Assembly (NCBI GenBank): GCA_045633565.1
Contig: JAZQYO010000011.1
Span: forward strand, 65,240-129,239
From: RGIG7450 sp045633565
GTDB taxonomy: Bacteria; Bacillota; Clostridia; RUG12999
Direction of reading: 5' to 3'
DNA: 64,000 bases
Shown here: positions 34,478 through 43,670 of the stretch, one piece after another
Numbering within the stretch: position 1 is the first letter of the stretch
Layout: each line of letters starts with the position of its first letter
Notes under the pieces: model-generated
Databases searched by the model: none
What the model saw: only the letters and a program-made list of their open reading frames with translations
What the model was told of the DNA's origin: nothing
Position numbers and translations under genes: made by a program

Positions 34478-34745
34478 CATTTTTATATTCCATATACTTA
34501 TTCAAGATTTTGGTATGGATTTCATCCCGCATCTGGGCATTTATAGGATGAGCTATATCCTTGAACTCGCCCTCGGGCGTCCTTCTTGATGGCATTGCCA
34601 CAAAAAGTTTGTCTTTCGCCTCTATCACCTTGATGTCATGTACTACAAACATATTATCAAAGGTGATGGAAACCACTGCTTTCATCTTCCCCTCTTCTGC
34701 CAGTTTTCTCAGTTTTACATCTGTAATATTAATTTCAATCACCAC
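34461..34745 (-). CDS. spoVG: SpoVG family regulator
   Basis: This 94-residue SpoVG has ITDVKLRKL, FDNMFVVHDIKVI and the DNA/RNA-binding patch MPSRRTPEGEFKDIAHPI. It affects septation, capsule and virulence genes in Bacillota. It starts with GTG, two of which are adjacent (34745 or 34742); the ribosome site is weak and overlapping, so the exact start is uncertain. Confidence 0.93.
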   Translation of the reverse strand: MVIEINITDVKLRKLAEEGKMKAVVSITFDNMFVVHDIKVIEAKDKLFVAMPSRRTPEGEFKDIAHPINAQMRDEIHTKILNKYMEYKNEGISP

Positions 34746-34777
34746 CTGAGGTTTATTTTTTCTCAGTATGGAATTAT

Positions 34778-34993
34778 TTATACCAAAAATATGTAAAGGA
34801 GCGCCAGAATTGTCAGAGTATCCGGCTGCTCGTCGGTAACAAGAATAAGTATTACCGCAATTAAAATAAGGTCGTCTATTTCAAATTTTGAAAATATATT
34901 TCCAAAGATATTTGAAAGGGAATTTTTTTCCGCCGGCAGCGGCATTTCTGCAACCGGAGCAAGTTCATAACGGGAATAATATTTTCTTTTCAT
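34778..34993 (-). CDS. Small membrane protein of unknown function
   Basis: The protein has 71 residues. It has a basic N-terminus (MKRKYYSRYELAP) and two hydrophobic segments in the C-terminal half (DLILIAVILILVT and TLTILALLYIFLV). A GGTGGCGGG-type site precedes the ATG. It is the last of three small genes (35584, 35307, 34993) in a row, probably one operon. Such proteins occur in sporulating Clostridia; the function is unknown. Confidence 0.6.
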   Translation of the reverse strand: MKRKYYSRYELAPVAEMPLPAEKNSLSNIFGNIFSKFEIDDLILIAVILILVTDEQPDTLTILALLYIFLV

Positions 34994-35001
34994 CCCGCCA
35001 C

Positions 35002-35307
35002 CTACCTGTCAAAAAGGTTTATTCCCAACCCCGAGGAAAAAGACAGGATACGCACCATGTTTATTGCCGTATCGATTTTGCCTTTTCTTTTTTCGCTCAT
35101 ATAGGGTTTAATTGAGCTTAAAAGCGTTACCCTTTTATCATCTCCAGAAAACGCACCTAACATATTTTCAAGACCGTCACTGTTCAAAGTTTCTTCTTGC
35201 TCATCTGATGAAATCTCATTAAGTTCTTCTTCCTCTTGTTTCACATCTTCTTTGCCCGAGAGCATTGTCATAAGCATTCCCAGTGCCTTTTCCATATCGC
35301 TGCCCAT
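35002..35307 (-). CDS. Small hypothetical protein, acidic centre
   Basis: The protein has 101 residues. The centre is acidic (KQEEEELNEISSDEQEE). The C-terminal part, LSSIKPYMSEKRKGKIDTAI, resembles the short conserved tail of Clostridia proteins of unknown function. GGGAGGG lies six bases before the ATG. It is the middle gene of the three-gene set. Confidence 0.65.
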   Translation of the reverse strand: MGSDMEKALGMLMTMLSGKEDVKQEEEELNEISSDEQEETLNSDGLENMLGAFSGDDKRVTLLSSIKPYMSEKRKGKIDTAINMVRILSFSSGLGINLFDR

Positions 35308-35323
35308 GTCATGCCCTCCCCTT

Positions 35324-35584
35324 TTAGCTTAGTGAATCTTTAATCTTTTTTATAATGCTTGGGTCAATTTTACTTAAGACTCCCATAAATCCATCTATTT
35401 CTTCTTTACTTGAGGACTGTAGCTTTTTCTTAAGCCCTTCGACATTTACACCCGAAAGCATCTTTTTTACTGCTCCGTTTCCCGAGCCGGACAGGATTTC
35501 TTTGAGCTTTTTTTCAATTTCCGAATTGCTGAGGGATGCTATTTTCTTAATATCCTCTTGAGTTATTTTGTTTGTATTGTTCAT
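35324..35584 (-). CDS. Small hypothetical helical protein
   Basis: The protein has 86 residues, mostly helical, with an ASLSNSEIEKKLKEILSGSG start and a Lys/Ser-rich centre. No membrane segment or known domain is seen. GAAAGGAAG precedes the ATG. It is the first of three small genes and is likely sporulation-linked by context only. Confidence 0.6.
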   Translation of the reverse strand: MNNTNKITQEDIKKIASLSNSEIEKKLKEILSGSGNGAVKKMLSGVNVEGLKKKLQSSSKEEIDGFMGVLSKIDPSIIKKIKDSLS

Positions 35585-35644
35585 TATAACAGCTTCCTTT
35601 CAAATTATAATCGCATCTGTTATCATTTTATGCTTATCCGTCTG

Positions 35645-36691
35645 TTACTGTGCAAACTTTTCAAGCTGCAAAATAATCTCTTCTCTTTTTTTCTCCATTT
35701 TTTCAAAGTCAATATTTGGAATATAATAGCTTTCAAGCTTATCATGCATCATTTTTGCACCCGAGATTGCTCTGACTGCCTGCTGTATCATGGTCATAAC
35801 AAAAAGTTTGTTTCTCAGGTAATCCGGTCCGGTATTAGTCTCGGAAAATGCGTCCGTATCAATCAGCATCGCTCCGCTTTCATCCGCCAGGGACAAAATA
35901 TCGCTTGTTACAACTGAAAGCGAAAGCTCGGGAACAACTATGTTGCGTATTTCTGTCTCAGGATTAAGCGGTGAATAGAAAAGTTCAACATCAAACCCCT
36001 GATTTATAAGCTTTTCGGCAAGCACTTCTGTTATTTTTCCGGCTCCACCGTAAAGCTCCGACTTTAAAACCACATTATTCTCACATTTAATAGTATCTGC
36101 ATAGCTTATAATTCCTTCGGGCGTTATAGCTTCAGAAAAAAGCTTTCTCACCTTTTTTCTGCCCTTGCCGGATATCGGAACATTTTCAAGAATTTTTTCA
36201 ACGGATTGTGCTACCTTTTCTGAATTAAGGTGTACATTGCAGTTGCGGCTCAAGCACCCTGCTGCCTCAAGAAAATTGTATGCTTCTTTAAAGCGTGCAG
36301 AAATTTTCTTATTACATTCCATAATTGCTTTTTTATTATCTCTTATGGCGTCTTCGTTCCAGAATTCCCCCATATTTAAAATTGTTTCCACTGCGCCAGC
36401 GTTTTTTGCATCCACAACATGCGGCGAAGTTCCGTCAACCATGGCTATTCCTATATCTTTTATTATAACTCCGTCCAGTGATGAGGGGTCGGATGAACAG
36501 TGGACATAATCAACGCTGAATCCTTTTTCCTCTCCCCATTTTCCAACTGTTTTCATGGTAGTTGATTTGCCTGTTCCCGGCCCGCCTTTTATAATATAAA
36601 CCTTACGCACTTCTTCCGCATCTGCAAGATAATCGTAGTAAGAAAAAAATCCTTCGGTGGTGTTTCCTCCAAGCAAATAGTCTCTTTTCAT
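35645..36691 (-). CDS. P-loop ATPase, PRK06851-like
   Basis: The protein has 348 residues. The first P-loop domain has IIKGGPGTGKSTTMKTVG (Walker A) and VHCSSDPSSLDGV. A second half repeats the fold without a good Walker A (LKSELYGGAGKITEVLAEKL). This pattern and length resemble the Clostridia PRK06851 family, whose role is not known. It is monocistronic. Confidence 0.65.
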   Translation of the reverse strand: MKRDYLLGGNTTEGFFSYYDYLADAEEVRKVYIIKGGPGTGKSTTMKTVGKWGEEKGFSVDYVHCSSDPSSLDGVIIKDIGIAMVDGTSPHVVDAKNAGAVETILNMGEFWNEDAIRDNKKAIMECNKKISARFKEAYNFLEAAGCLSRNCNVHLNSEKVAQSVEKILENVPISGKGRKKVRKLFSEAITPEGIISYADTIKCENNVVLKSELYGGAGKITEVLAEKLINQGFDVELFYSPLNPETEIRNIVVPELSLSVVTSDILSLADESGAMLIDTDAFSETNTGPDYLRNKLFVMTMIQQAVRAISGAKMMHDKLESYYIPNIDFEKMEKKREEIILQLEKFAQ

Positions 36692-36779
36692 GAAAATCCT
36701 CCTTTTTTCTTAGTTTTATGCGAAGAGCGTAATGTTTATGTAATAATATTACATTTTGATTAAAGAACACCGGTTATTA

Positions 36780-36808
36780 TTGATTGGTTTTTTTTATTGT
36801 GTTATAAT
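36780..36808 (+). promoter_or_regulatory. Promoter of the PrsA-like gene
   Basis: TTGATT (36780-36785), 17 bp, TATAAT (36803-36808), 55 bp before the ATG. Confidence 0.7.
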
Positions 36809-36863
36809 AAGGTATACTTATAATGAAAAACTGCCGCTATTTGCAGTTGGAAAGGAATTTATC

Positions 36864-37859
36864 ATGAAAAAAATAATATCAACTTTGTCATTGCTGCTTG
36901 TATGCATCATGCTTTGTTCCTGCTCTGCTTTTCAGGTTAAAAATATTTCTGTAATTGCAACCGTTAACGGAGAGGATATTCTGCTTGAGGAATATAACTA
37001 TTTCCTTCTTTTTGCAAAGCAGTCAATTCTTGCAGGCGCAAATGCAACCGAGGACACAAAAGAATTCTGGACAACCACAGACATTGACGGCAAAAACGCC
37101 GCTGACCTCGCAAAAGAAAATGCACTTGAAGAAGTAGTAAAATACACACTTATTGCACAAAAAGCAAAAGAAATGGGAATTTCTATGGATACTCCTGAAG
37201 CAAAAGAACAGATTTCATCGGCTCTTACCAACGCAAGTGATTATATGCAGCAGTACGGACTTTCCAAAGAGATTATGACTTCCATTCTTGAAAAGTTTTA
37301 TCTCCGCTCCATGCTTATTCAGCAGGAAGTTGCAAACGGAACAATTGACGCTTCTGAAGAATATATAAAAAAGATATATGAAGAGAAGTTCCGCACAATA
37401 AAACATATCCTCTTCTCTCTTACTGACCCCGAAACAGGCGAAATAATTTATAACGAAACACAGGTTTATGATTCGGCAAAACAAGCCATCGAAGTGATAA
37501 ATTCAGGTGAACAAACCTTTGATGAAATCATGAACGTATATTCAATGGACCCGGGTATCACATCCGCTCCGAATGGTTATACCTTCACTAACGACGGCTC
37601 TATGGTAGCTCCTTTCGAGGAAACTGCATTTGCTCTTGAAATTGGCGAAATGAGTGAGCCTGTTATGACTTCCTACGGATGCCACATTTTAAAAAGAGAA
37701 CCTCTGCTTTCATTTGAAGAATATGTTGAAAACAATGACCCTTCAACAATCACTTCAATTATCGAAGAAGCTTACCTTTCTGAACTTGTAACCGAGCTTA
37801 AATCTCAGGCAACAATCGAAAGAAATGACAAGGTTTTCGGCAAGGTTGATTTATACTGA
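36864..37859 (+). CDS. PrsA/SurA-like peptidyl-prolyl isomerase lipoprotein
   Basis: The protein has 331 residues. The signal peptide ends in a lipobox (LCSC), so the protein is lipid-anchored outside the membrane. A SurA-type N-terminal helical region is followed by a parvulin domain (about 205-305): IKHILFSL, SMDPGITSAPNGYTF, EETAFALEIGEMSEPVMTSY and GCHILKRE. It folds secreted proteins. AAAGGA lies nine bases before the ATG at 36864; the longer frame reads through the promoter. A strong terminator follows. Confidence 0.85.
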   Translation: MKKIISTLSLLLVCIMLCSCSAFQVKNISVIATVNGEDILLEEYNYFLLFAKQSILAGANATEDTKEFWTTTDIDGKNAADLAKENALEEVVKYTLIAQKAKEMGISMDTPEAKEQISSALTNASDYMQQYGLSKEIMTSILEKFYLRSMLIQQEVANGTIDASEEYIKKIYEEKFRTIKHILFSLTDPETGEIIYNETQVYDSAKQAIEVINSGEQTFDEIMNVYSMDPGITSAPNGYTFTNDGSMVAPFEETAFALEIGEMSEPVMTSYGCHILKREPLLSFEEYVENNDPSTITSIIEEAYLSELVTELKSQATIERNDKVFGKVDLY

Positions 37860-37872
37860 TATTCAGCTCATT

Positions 37873-37915
37873 AAAGTTGCAGAGTAAAAAATTTATTTAC
37901 TCTGCAACTTTTTTT
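37873..37915 (+). terminator. Terminator of the PrsA-like gene
   Basis: AAAGTTGCAGAGTAAA and its complement form a 16-bp perfect stem, ending in TTTTTTT. Confidence 0.85.
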
Positions 37916-37950
37916 CATTTTAAAAAGTATTATTAACGGAGGATAACTTT

Positions 37951-38436
37951 ATGAGCCCCACCACCGGCAGTTCCCCAAAACAGGAGCTGATACAAAAGTA
38001 TTTTAATATGGTTTATAAAATTGCCCTGTCACGCACCGGTGCTGTACATCACGCCGAGGATGTTGTTCAGGAAACTTTCCTAAAGTTTTTAAAATCTGAC
38101 AAAGAATTTGAAACAGAAGAGCATGTAAAAGCCTGGCTGATTAAAGTTACTGTAAATTGCAGCAAAAGTATTTTCCTGAGCTCGTGGTACAAAAAATCTG
38201 TTCCTTTAACCGAGGAAATAGTTTTTGATTCTCCCGAAAAAAGCGAAGTGTATTATGCCGCTATGGCACTGCCACCAAAATACAGAACAGTAATTCATCT
38301 GTTTTATTATGAAGATATGTCTGTTAGGCAGATTTCTGAAACTCTCGGAATGAAAGAATCAACCGTCAAATCACAACTTCACCGCGGACGGGAATTACTT
38401 AAAGAAAATCTGAAAGGAGTGTATGAAGATGTTTAA
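37951..38436 (+). CDS. ECF sigma factor (sigma-70 family)
   Basis: The protein has 161 residues. Region 2 is AEDVVQETFLKFLKSDKEFE and region 4 is YYEDMSVRQISETLGMKEST. It overlaps the next gene, whose product has one membrane segment and is a likely anti-sigma factor. The start at 37951 has GGAGG nine bases upstream. A SigW/SigV-like envelope-stress sigma is plausible. Confidence 0.9.
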   Translation: MSPTTGSSPKQELIQKYFNMVYKIALSRTGAVHHAEDVVQETFLKFLKSDKEFETEEHVKAWLIKVTVNCSKSIFLSSWYKKSVPLTEEIVFDSPEKSEVYYAAMALPPKYRTVIHLFYYEDMSVRQISETLGMKESTVKSQLHRGRELLKENLKGVYEDV

Positions 38437-39334
38437 AGATATTTATAAAGCGGCAAACGACGACATTAAGCCCGACCCCTATCTTTTGGGCCGCATTTTA
38501 AATAAATCAAAGGAAAAACCAAAATCATTTTTCTATCGTCACCGCATAGCGGTATTTGCTGTTGCTCTTGCACTTATAATTGCACTCCCGTCATTTATAA
38601 AAGCTCCGGAAAATACCGGTTCAACAGTGCTTGACAATAACATTCTTCCCGAGGCACAAAATGACAAAACATATTTTATTCTGTCAAACAAAACTTCGGA
38701 AAATGCAGAAGAATCTGTTACTGAAAACAGTGCGGCAGATATTCTGAATACAGAAGAATCGGCTCCCAAAAACAGCACAACAGAGATTCTTACAGCTAAA
38801 ACTACCCAGGACGAAAACGCACCTGTCTACACCGCTGATGAAAAGACTGTTGTTATGTCGGTCAACAGTTTTTCAGCCACTCCACAGATGGCAAGTCTTG
38901 CAAGAGCATCCGGCGGAGAAATGGAGCAGATTGACGAAATAAGTGAGATTACTGCCGGTCAATATTTTGTTGACCTTGGCTTTTCACCCGATATACTGGA
39001 CGTTCCCGAAGGTCTTTTACCTGATTTTACAAATGATACGACAGTAACAATAACAAAACAGGACGGTGAAACACTTTCGGATGAAAACATCTTTACCTAC
39101 AGCGGTGAAAAATTTCTGGTGCTTACAACATCATCAAATACCGAAGACGCTCTGTCTTATATAAATGACGAGCAATATGAAAAAAGCATTTTTGGTGACA
39201 AAAATGCAGTGGTGCTTTATGACGGCTCAATATATGAGGCGCATATTATTCACGGTAGCGGAACGGCACTTAAATTTGTTACAGACATCTCCGAAGAACA
39301 ATTGAAAAATCTGCTTATATCAGCAGCTGAATAA
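38429..39334 (+). CDS. Putative anti-sigma factor, single-pass membrane
   Basis: The protein has 301 residues. A short cytosolic N-terminus (DIKPDPYLLGRILNKSKEK) is followed by one membrane segment (about 40-55), a Thr/Glu/Asn-rich stretch and a beta-rich outer domain (about 170-300). It lacks the HxxxCxxC zinc motif. It overlaps the sigma gene by eight bases. The ATG at 38429 has AAAGGAG nine bases upstream; the ATG at 38423 lies too near. Confidence 0.7.
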   Translation: MFKDIYKAANDDIKPDPYLLGRILNKSKEKPKSFFYRHRIAVFAVALALIIALPSFIKAPENTGSTVLDNNILPEAQNDKTYFILSNKTSENAEESVTENSAADILNTEESAPKNSTTEILTAKTTQDENAPVYTADEKTVVMSVNSFSATPQMASLARASGGEMEQIDEISEITAGQYFVDLGFSPDILDVPEGLLPDFTNDTTVTITKQDGETLSDENIFTYSGEKFLVLTTSSNTEDALSYINDEQYEKSIFGDKNAVVLYDGSIYEAHIIHGSGTALKFVTDISEEQLKNLLISAAE

Positions 39335-39336
39335 TT

Positions 39337-39372
39337 AAAAATCCACCCAACGGCGGTTGGGTGGATTTTTTT
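39337..39372. terminator. Bidirectional terminator between anti-sigma gene and lgt
   Basis: AAAATCCACCCAA and TTGGGTGGATTTT are 13-bp perfect arms around a 7-base GC loop. Confidence 0.85.
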
Positions 39373-40174
39373 ACAGTTTTACGCTGTCGTTTTTCCATTT
39401 CATAAGAATTGTTATGGCAGAAGCAATTATGCATACTCCTGCAACGAGCTGGGAAATCCGGAGGTTTCCAAGCATCAGGCTGTCGGTTCTCAGGCCCTCA
39501 ATCCACACTCTGCCAAGTCCGTACCATAAGAGATAGGCGTAGAAAATAAAGCCTTCAAATGGTTTTTTCTTTCTGAGCAGAGCAAGAATTAAAAAACCTA
39601 TTCCGTTCCAGAGCGATTCATATAAAAATGTCGGGTGAACTGTTATACCCTCCTGAACTATAAGCATTCCCCAGGGAAGTGTTGTCTGGCTGCCGTAAGC
39701 CTCAACATTTACAAAATTGCCCCATCTGCCTATTGCCTGTCCAATGAGAAAACAGGGTGCGGCAATATCAGCAAGTTTATAAAAAGGTATCTTTTTAACC
39801 TTTGCATATATAAGTCCGGCAACAAAAGCACCTATCACGCCGCCGTAAATGGCAATTCCGCCTTCCCATATTTTGAAAACATCCACCCAGTTATGTTTAT
39901 ACATATTCCATGAAAATATGACATAATATGCCCGGGCACAGATTATTGCCGAAGGCAGTCCCACAATCAGAAGGTCGGCAAGCGTATCTTTTGGCAGATT
40001 TTCATCACGACTAGCATGTTTTGCCCATAAAAAGGCAAGAACAAGCCCCAATGCTATGATAATTCCGTACCAGTAAATTTCTTTATCAAATAAATTAAAC
40101 GCAACCGGATTTACGCTGAATTCTTTAATCCCGATACCCGGAAAAGCTATCTGTGTCAATAGATTAAACTGCAC
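39371..40174 (-). CDS. lgt: Prolipoprotein diacylglyceryl transferase
   Basis: This 267-residue membrane enzyme moves diacylglycerol from phosphatidylglycerol to the lipobox cysteine of lipoproteins such as PotD and the PrsA-like protein. The Lgt signature GRWGNFVNVEAYG and HPTFLYESLWN are present, with seven membrane segments. A GTG start at 40174 with AAAGGGGG nearby is preferred over a longer frame. Confidence 0.95.
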   Translation of the reverse strand: MQFNLLTQIAFPGIGIKEFSVNPVAFNLFDKEIYWYGIIIALGLVLAFLWAKHASRDENLPKDTLADLLIVGLPSAIICARAYYVIFSWNMYKHNWVDVFKIWEGGIAIYGGVIGAFVAGLIYAKVKKIPFYKLADIAAPCFLIGQAIGRWGNFVNVEAYGSQTTLPWGMLIVQEGITVHPTFLYESLWNGIGFLILALLRKKKPFEGFIFYAYLLWYGLGRVWIEGLRTDSLMLGNLRISQLVAGVCIIASAITILMKWKNDSVKL

Positions 40175-40230
40175 TTTTCTTCCCCCTTTATTTATAAGAT
40201 ATTTTACACCCATCCATATCCGGTGTCAAG

Positions 40231-41400
40231 TTATTTTCTGATTGACCATTCATACTCGCTGGGGGTTATACCATACTGTTTCTTAAACAGCTTTGAAAAA
40301 TACTGAACATTGGTGAAAGAAAGCTGTTCTGACACTTGCGTTATGGAATACCTGCCTGCACGGATATACTCTTTTGCACGGATAAGTTTCTGGTCACTTA
40401 TGTATTTAGAAAGTGCAACGCCCGTACTTCTTTTAAAAAGAGTTGACAGGTAGGATGCATTAACAGGAATTGCCGCTGCAATACCCGCTACACTGATTTT
40501 TTCACATATATTTGCATTTATGTAACCTTTAACATAAGAAACTATATCATTTTCCTTTTTTCCTATGGTACTAATGGCTGTTTTTTTGTCTGCTGCTCTC
40601 TTGCGAATCAGTTTTATTATTATTTCTTTAAGGTAACAGAGTGTTAAATCTTCGCTTCCTATCTCTCCCGAATCCATTTCTGAAATAATATTTTCCATTA
40701 GTCTTTTGATTTCGTTATCTGCTTTAAAAACGCAATTTTCAAAAACTTTTTTATCGGCATAATTCATTTCAAAACCAATGGTTGCATAGCATACCGAAAC
40801 GTCCTTGTCCGAATATTGACGGTGCCTTTGATTAGGCACAAAAAGCATAACATCCCCCTGCTTCATAATCGTTTTAAAATCTTCCCCATCACCGGTTACA
40901 TTGTACATCCTTCCGCTGTCAACGTATGTGAGTTCCCAGATGTCATGCGACTCAGATTTACTCCCGAATCCCTTTTCTTTTTCATGATACAAAAGCGTAT
41001 AAATCCTGCCAATATTAATGGACGGGTTAACATATATATTCATATCCACCGGCGGAACAGAAATTTCCCTTCGCTCCCCATCACCTTCAGAATAGGAAAT
41101 TGTCGCTTTCTGCAAAAGAGGCGTGGCATAATAATATATCCCCTCTTTTATGATTACCGTTTTATCAAATATAAAAGGCACCAGCATATCAGGCGAGGTT
41201 CCAACATATAGGACTGCTGTTCCCTTTGTCAGGTCCATTACAGTTTTACGGTTGCATACAAAGAGCTTGTCTGGCACTTTTCTTGTAAGCTGGGCAACCT
41301 TGAAACTCTCATACCCCATTTTCTCCCTTGCTTCGCCAAAGCCTTTAGGCTCTATTTCACCGTAGGGTTTGAATGTTAAAAAAGTTAAGTTTTCAATCAT
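40231..41400 (-). CDS. AraC-family transcriptional regulator
   Basis: The protein has 389 residues. A N-terminal ligand-type domain (about 1-120), a cupin-like sensor (about 140-225, with QGDVMLFVPNQRHRQYS) and two C-terminal HTHs (about 280-385; SVAGIAAAIPVNASYLSTLF and YSITQVSEQLSFTNVQYFSK, then FKKQYGITPSEY) define the AraC family. It is divergent from the amino-sugar operon with a 124-bp gap and is a candidate regulator of it. Confidence 0.9.
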   Translation of the reverse strand: MIENLTFLTFKPYGEIEPKGFGEAREKMGYESFKVAQLTRKVPDKLFVCNRKTVMDLTKGTAVLYVGTSPDMLVPFIFDKTVIIKEGIYYYATPLLQKATISYSEGDGERREISVPPVDMNIYVNPSINIGRIYTLLYHEKEKGFGSKSESHDIWELTYVDSGRMYNVTGDGEDFKTIMKQGDVMLFVPNQRHRQYSDKDVSVCYATIGFEMNYADKKVFENCVFKADNEIKRLMENIISEMDSGEIGSEDLTLCYLKEIIIKLIRKRAADKKTAISTIGKKENDIVSYVKGYINANICEKISVAGIAAAIPVNASYLSTLFKRSTGVALSKYISDQKLIRAKEYIRAGRYSITQVSEQLSFTNVQYFSKLFKKQYGITPSEYEWSIRK

Positions 41401-41459
41401 TTATTCATCACCTTATAATATTATACAACAAAAGTATAAATTTTGTAAAGAATTTTATA

Positions 41460-41488
41460 TTTACTTTTTTGTCCATTTAAGTTATAAT
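41460..41488 (+). promoter_or_regulatory. Promoter of the amino-sugar operon
   Basis: TTTACT (41460-41465), 17 bp, TATAAT (41483-41488); a second TATAAT-like box lies about 11 bases further on. Confidence 0.5.
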
Positions 41489-41524
41489 TAAGCTATAATA
41501 TTATTATTTTAAAGGAGTTTTATT

Positions 41525-42256
41525 ATGAAAGCGATTATTCTTGCTGCCGGAAAAGGCAAACGACTCTTAAGTGAAACTATGAATATGCCCAAGGTTTTAA
41601 GACTTGCTGCAGGCAAACCTCTTATCGGTCACGTTCTTTCAAATATTGATTTTATCGACGCTTCCGATATTGTTATTGTCGCAGGCTACAAACGTGAAAT
41701 GGTTTTTGAAACACTTGGCGACAAATATACTTATGCTGTACAGGAAGAACAGAAAGGCACCGGTCATGCTGTTATGATGGCAAAGGATGCATTTGAAGGC
41801 TATACCGGTGACGTTATCATACTCTACGGAGATATGCCCCTGTTCAAAAAGGAAACCTACAAAAACCTTATCAATGCTCATCAGGAGTCGGGCGCAGACT
41901 GCACAATTCTCACAGCTATAACTGATGACAAACTTGCTTATGGCAGAATCATCCGTGAAAACGGTGAGGTTTGCGATATCGTTGAAGATAAAGACTGCAC
42001 TCCCGAGCAGAAAGATATTAAAGAGCTCAATGTTGGTGTATATGTTTTCAAGGCAGACGCTTTGTTCGGCAATCTTGATAAGCTTAAAAACAACAATGCT
42101 CAGGGCGAATATTATCTGACCGATGTTCCTAAAATCTTAATCGGTGAAGGTAAGAAAATCGCTTCCTATTCCACAACAGATTCTATGGAAATTCTCGGCG
42201 TAAATACCCCTGAAGATTTAGAGCTTTGCGAAAAATATCTCGGAGGTAAAATCTAA
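41525..42256 (+). CDS. Sugar nucleotidyltransferase (GlmU N-domain-like)
   Basis: The protein has 243 residues, only the pyrophosphorylase half of GlmU. AAGKGKRLLSETMNMPKVL is the nucleotide site, EEQKGTGHAVMMA and YGDMPLFK are catalytic-like, and the acetyltransferase beta-helix is absent. It probably makes UDP-GlcNAc or a similar sugar nucleotide from sugar-1-phosphate. The next gene, a phosphohexomutase, can supply the substrate. Its stop overlaps the next start (TAATG). Confidence 0.8.
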   Translation: MKAIILAAGKGKRLLSETMNMPKVLRLAAGKPLIGHVLSNIDFIDASDIVIVAGYKREMVFETLGDKYTYAVQEEQKGTGHAVMMAKDAFEGYTGDVIILYGDMPLFKKETYKNLINAHQESGADCTILTAITDDKLAYGRIIRENGEVCDIVEDKDCTPEQKDIKELNVGVYVFKADALFGNLDKLKNNNAQGEYYLTDVPKILIGEGKKIASYSTTDSMEILGVNTPEDLELCEKYLGGKI

Positions 42257-43656
42257 TGTTCAAATTCGGCACAGGCGGTTGGCGTGACATTATTGCCGAT
42301 GGTTTTACCAAGAATAATATCACGCTTTTAGCGCAGTCCATCTCAGAAAAAATGAAAAAAGACGGAGCAAACGAAATTGTCATCGGTTTTGACCGTCGTT
42401 TTATGTCCGATCTTGGTGCAACATGGCTTGCAGAGGTCTTTGCAGCTAACGGCATTACCGTTTACTATATTCCCAGCAATGCTCCCACTCCCCTTATAAT
42501 GTTTACTGTAAAAACCTACGGCTGCAAATATGGCATTGCAGTTACTGCCAGCCACAACCCCGCTGTTTATAACGGCGTAAAGGTTTTTACAGAAGGTGGC
42601 AGAGATGCAAACGAGGTTGTAACCTCCGAGCTTGAAGAAATCAGTAAATCCATAACCGAAATCAAAAGCCTTAATTTTGATGATGCGGTTAAGAAAAATA
42701 TCATTCAGATAATTCATCCTCTTAACGATTACATTGACAGCATAATGAATATGCTGGATATTGACGCAATCAAGGAGAAGGGGCTGAAAATCCTGCTTGA
42801 CCCCATGTTCGGCGTTTCCAAAACCTCTTTGCAGACAATTCTGTTAACTGCAAGATGTGATGTAGATATAATAAATGACAGGCATGACACTCTTTTCGGT
42901 GGCAGACTTCCCTCTCCTTCGGCAGCAACCTTGACCAAGCTTTCGGATATGGTTGTCGAGCAAGGTTATGACATCGGTATTGCTACTGACGGTGACGCCG
43001 ACAGAATAGGTATCATAAACGAAGACGGCAGATTTATCCATCCAAACGAAATTCTCGTTCTGCTCTACTACTATCTGCTCAAGTACAAAGGCTGGAAAGG
43101 CGATGTTGTAAGAAACCTCGCAACAACCCACCTACTTGACAAAATTGCAGAAGATTTCGGCTACAAATGTCACGAGGTACCTGTAGGTTTCAAACACATC
43201 AGTTCAAAAATGGAGGAAACCGACGCTATAATCGGCGGTGAATCCAGCGGCGGTCTTACAATTAAAGGTCACATCAAGGGTAAAGACGGCATTTTCGCTT
43301 CCTCCCTGCTTGTTGAAATGATTTGTAAAACCGGCAAAGGCCTTTCCGAAATGCTTGATGAGATTCATTCCAAATATGGACAAAGCTTTATGTCCGAGCG
43401 TGACTTTAAATTCTCTGCAGAGAAAAAAGCAGAGCTTCAGAAGCTTATTTATGAGGACAAAGTTCTGCCTGATTTCAGCGAAAAGGTTGCAAAAGTAAGC
43501 TATATGGATGGTCTTAAGGTGTTCTTTGAGAACGGTGGCTGGATTATAGCACGTTTTTCAGGTACAGAGCCGCTCATCCGTATTTTCTGCGAAATGGAAA
43601 CAAAAGAACTTGCTGAAAAAATTTCCGACGAACTTTTACTGCTTTTAGGACTTTAA
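42256..43656 (+). CDS. Phosphoglucomutase/phosphomannomutase family
   Basis: This 466-residue alpha-D-phosphohexomutase has the active serine in TASHNP, the metal loop DGDADRIG, the sugar-binding GGESSGG and a C-terminal RFSGTEPLIRIF. It could act on Glc, Man or GlcN phosphates. Sitting between a nucleotidyltransferase and nagB/nagA, it links hexosamine-6-phosphate with UDP-sugar synthesis. Confidence 0.9.
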   Translation: MFKFGTGGWRDIIADGFTKNNITLLAQSISEKMKKDGANEIVIGFDRRFMSDLGATWLAEVFAANGITVYYIPSNAPTPLIMFTVKTYGCKYGIAVTASHNPAVYNGVKVFTEGGRDANEVVTSELEEISKSITEIKSLNFDDAVKKNIIQIIHPLNDYIDSIMNMLDIDAIKEKGLKILLDPMFGVSKTSLQTILLTARCDVDIINDRHDTLFGGRLPSPSAATLTKLSDMVVEQGYDIGIATDGDADRIGIINEDGRFIHPNEILVLLYYYLLKYKGWKGDVVRNLATTHLLDKIAEDFGYKCHEVPVGFKHISSKMEETDAIIGGESSGGLTIKGHIKGKDGIFASSLLVEMICKTGKGLSEMLDEIHSKYGQSFMSERDFKFSAEKKAELQKLIYEDKVLPDFSEKVAKVSYMDGLKVFFENGGWIIARFSGTEPLIRIFCEMETKELAEKISDELLLLLGL

Positions 43657-43670
43657 GGAGATTCTCACTA

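Noticed and set aside
38429..39334. Zinc-binding anti-sigma (ZAS) protein
   Set aside because: No HxxxCxxC motif is present; only the membrane topology and gene order support an anti-sigma role.
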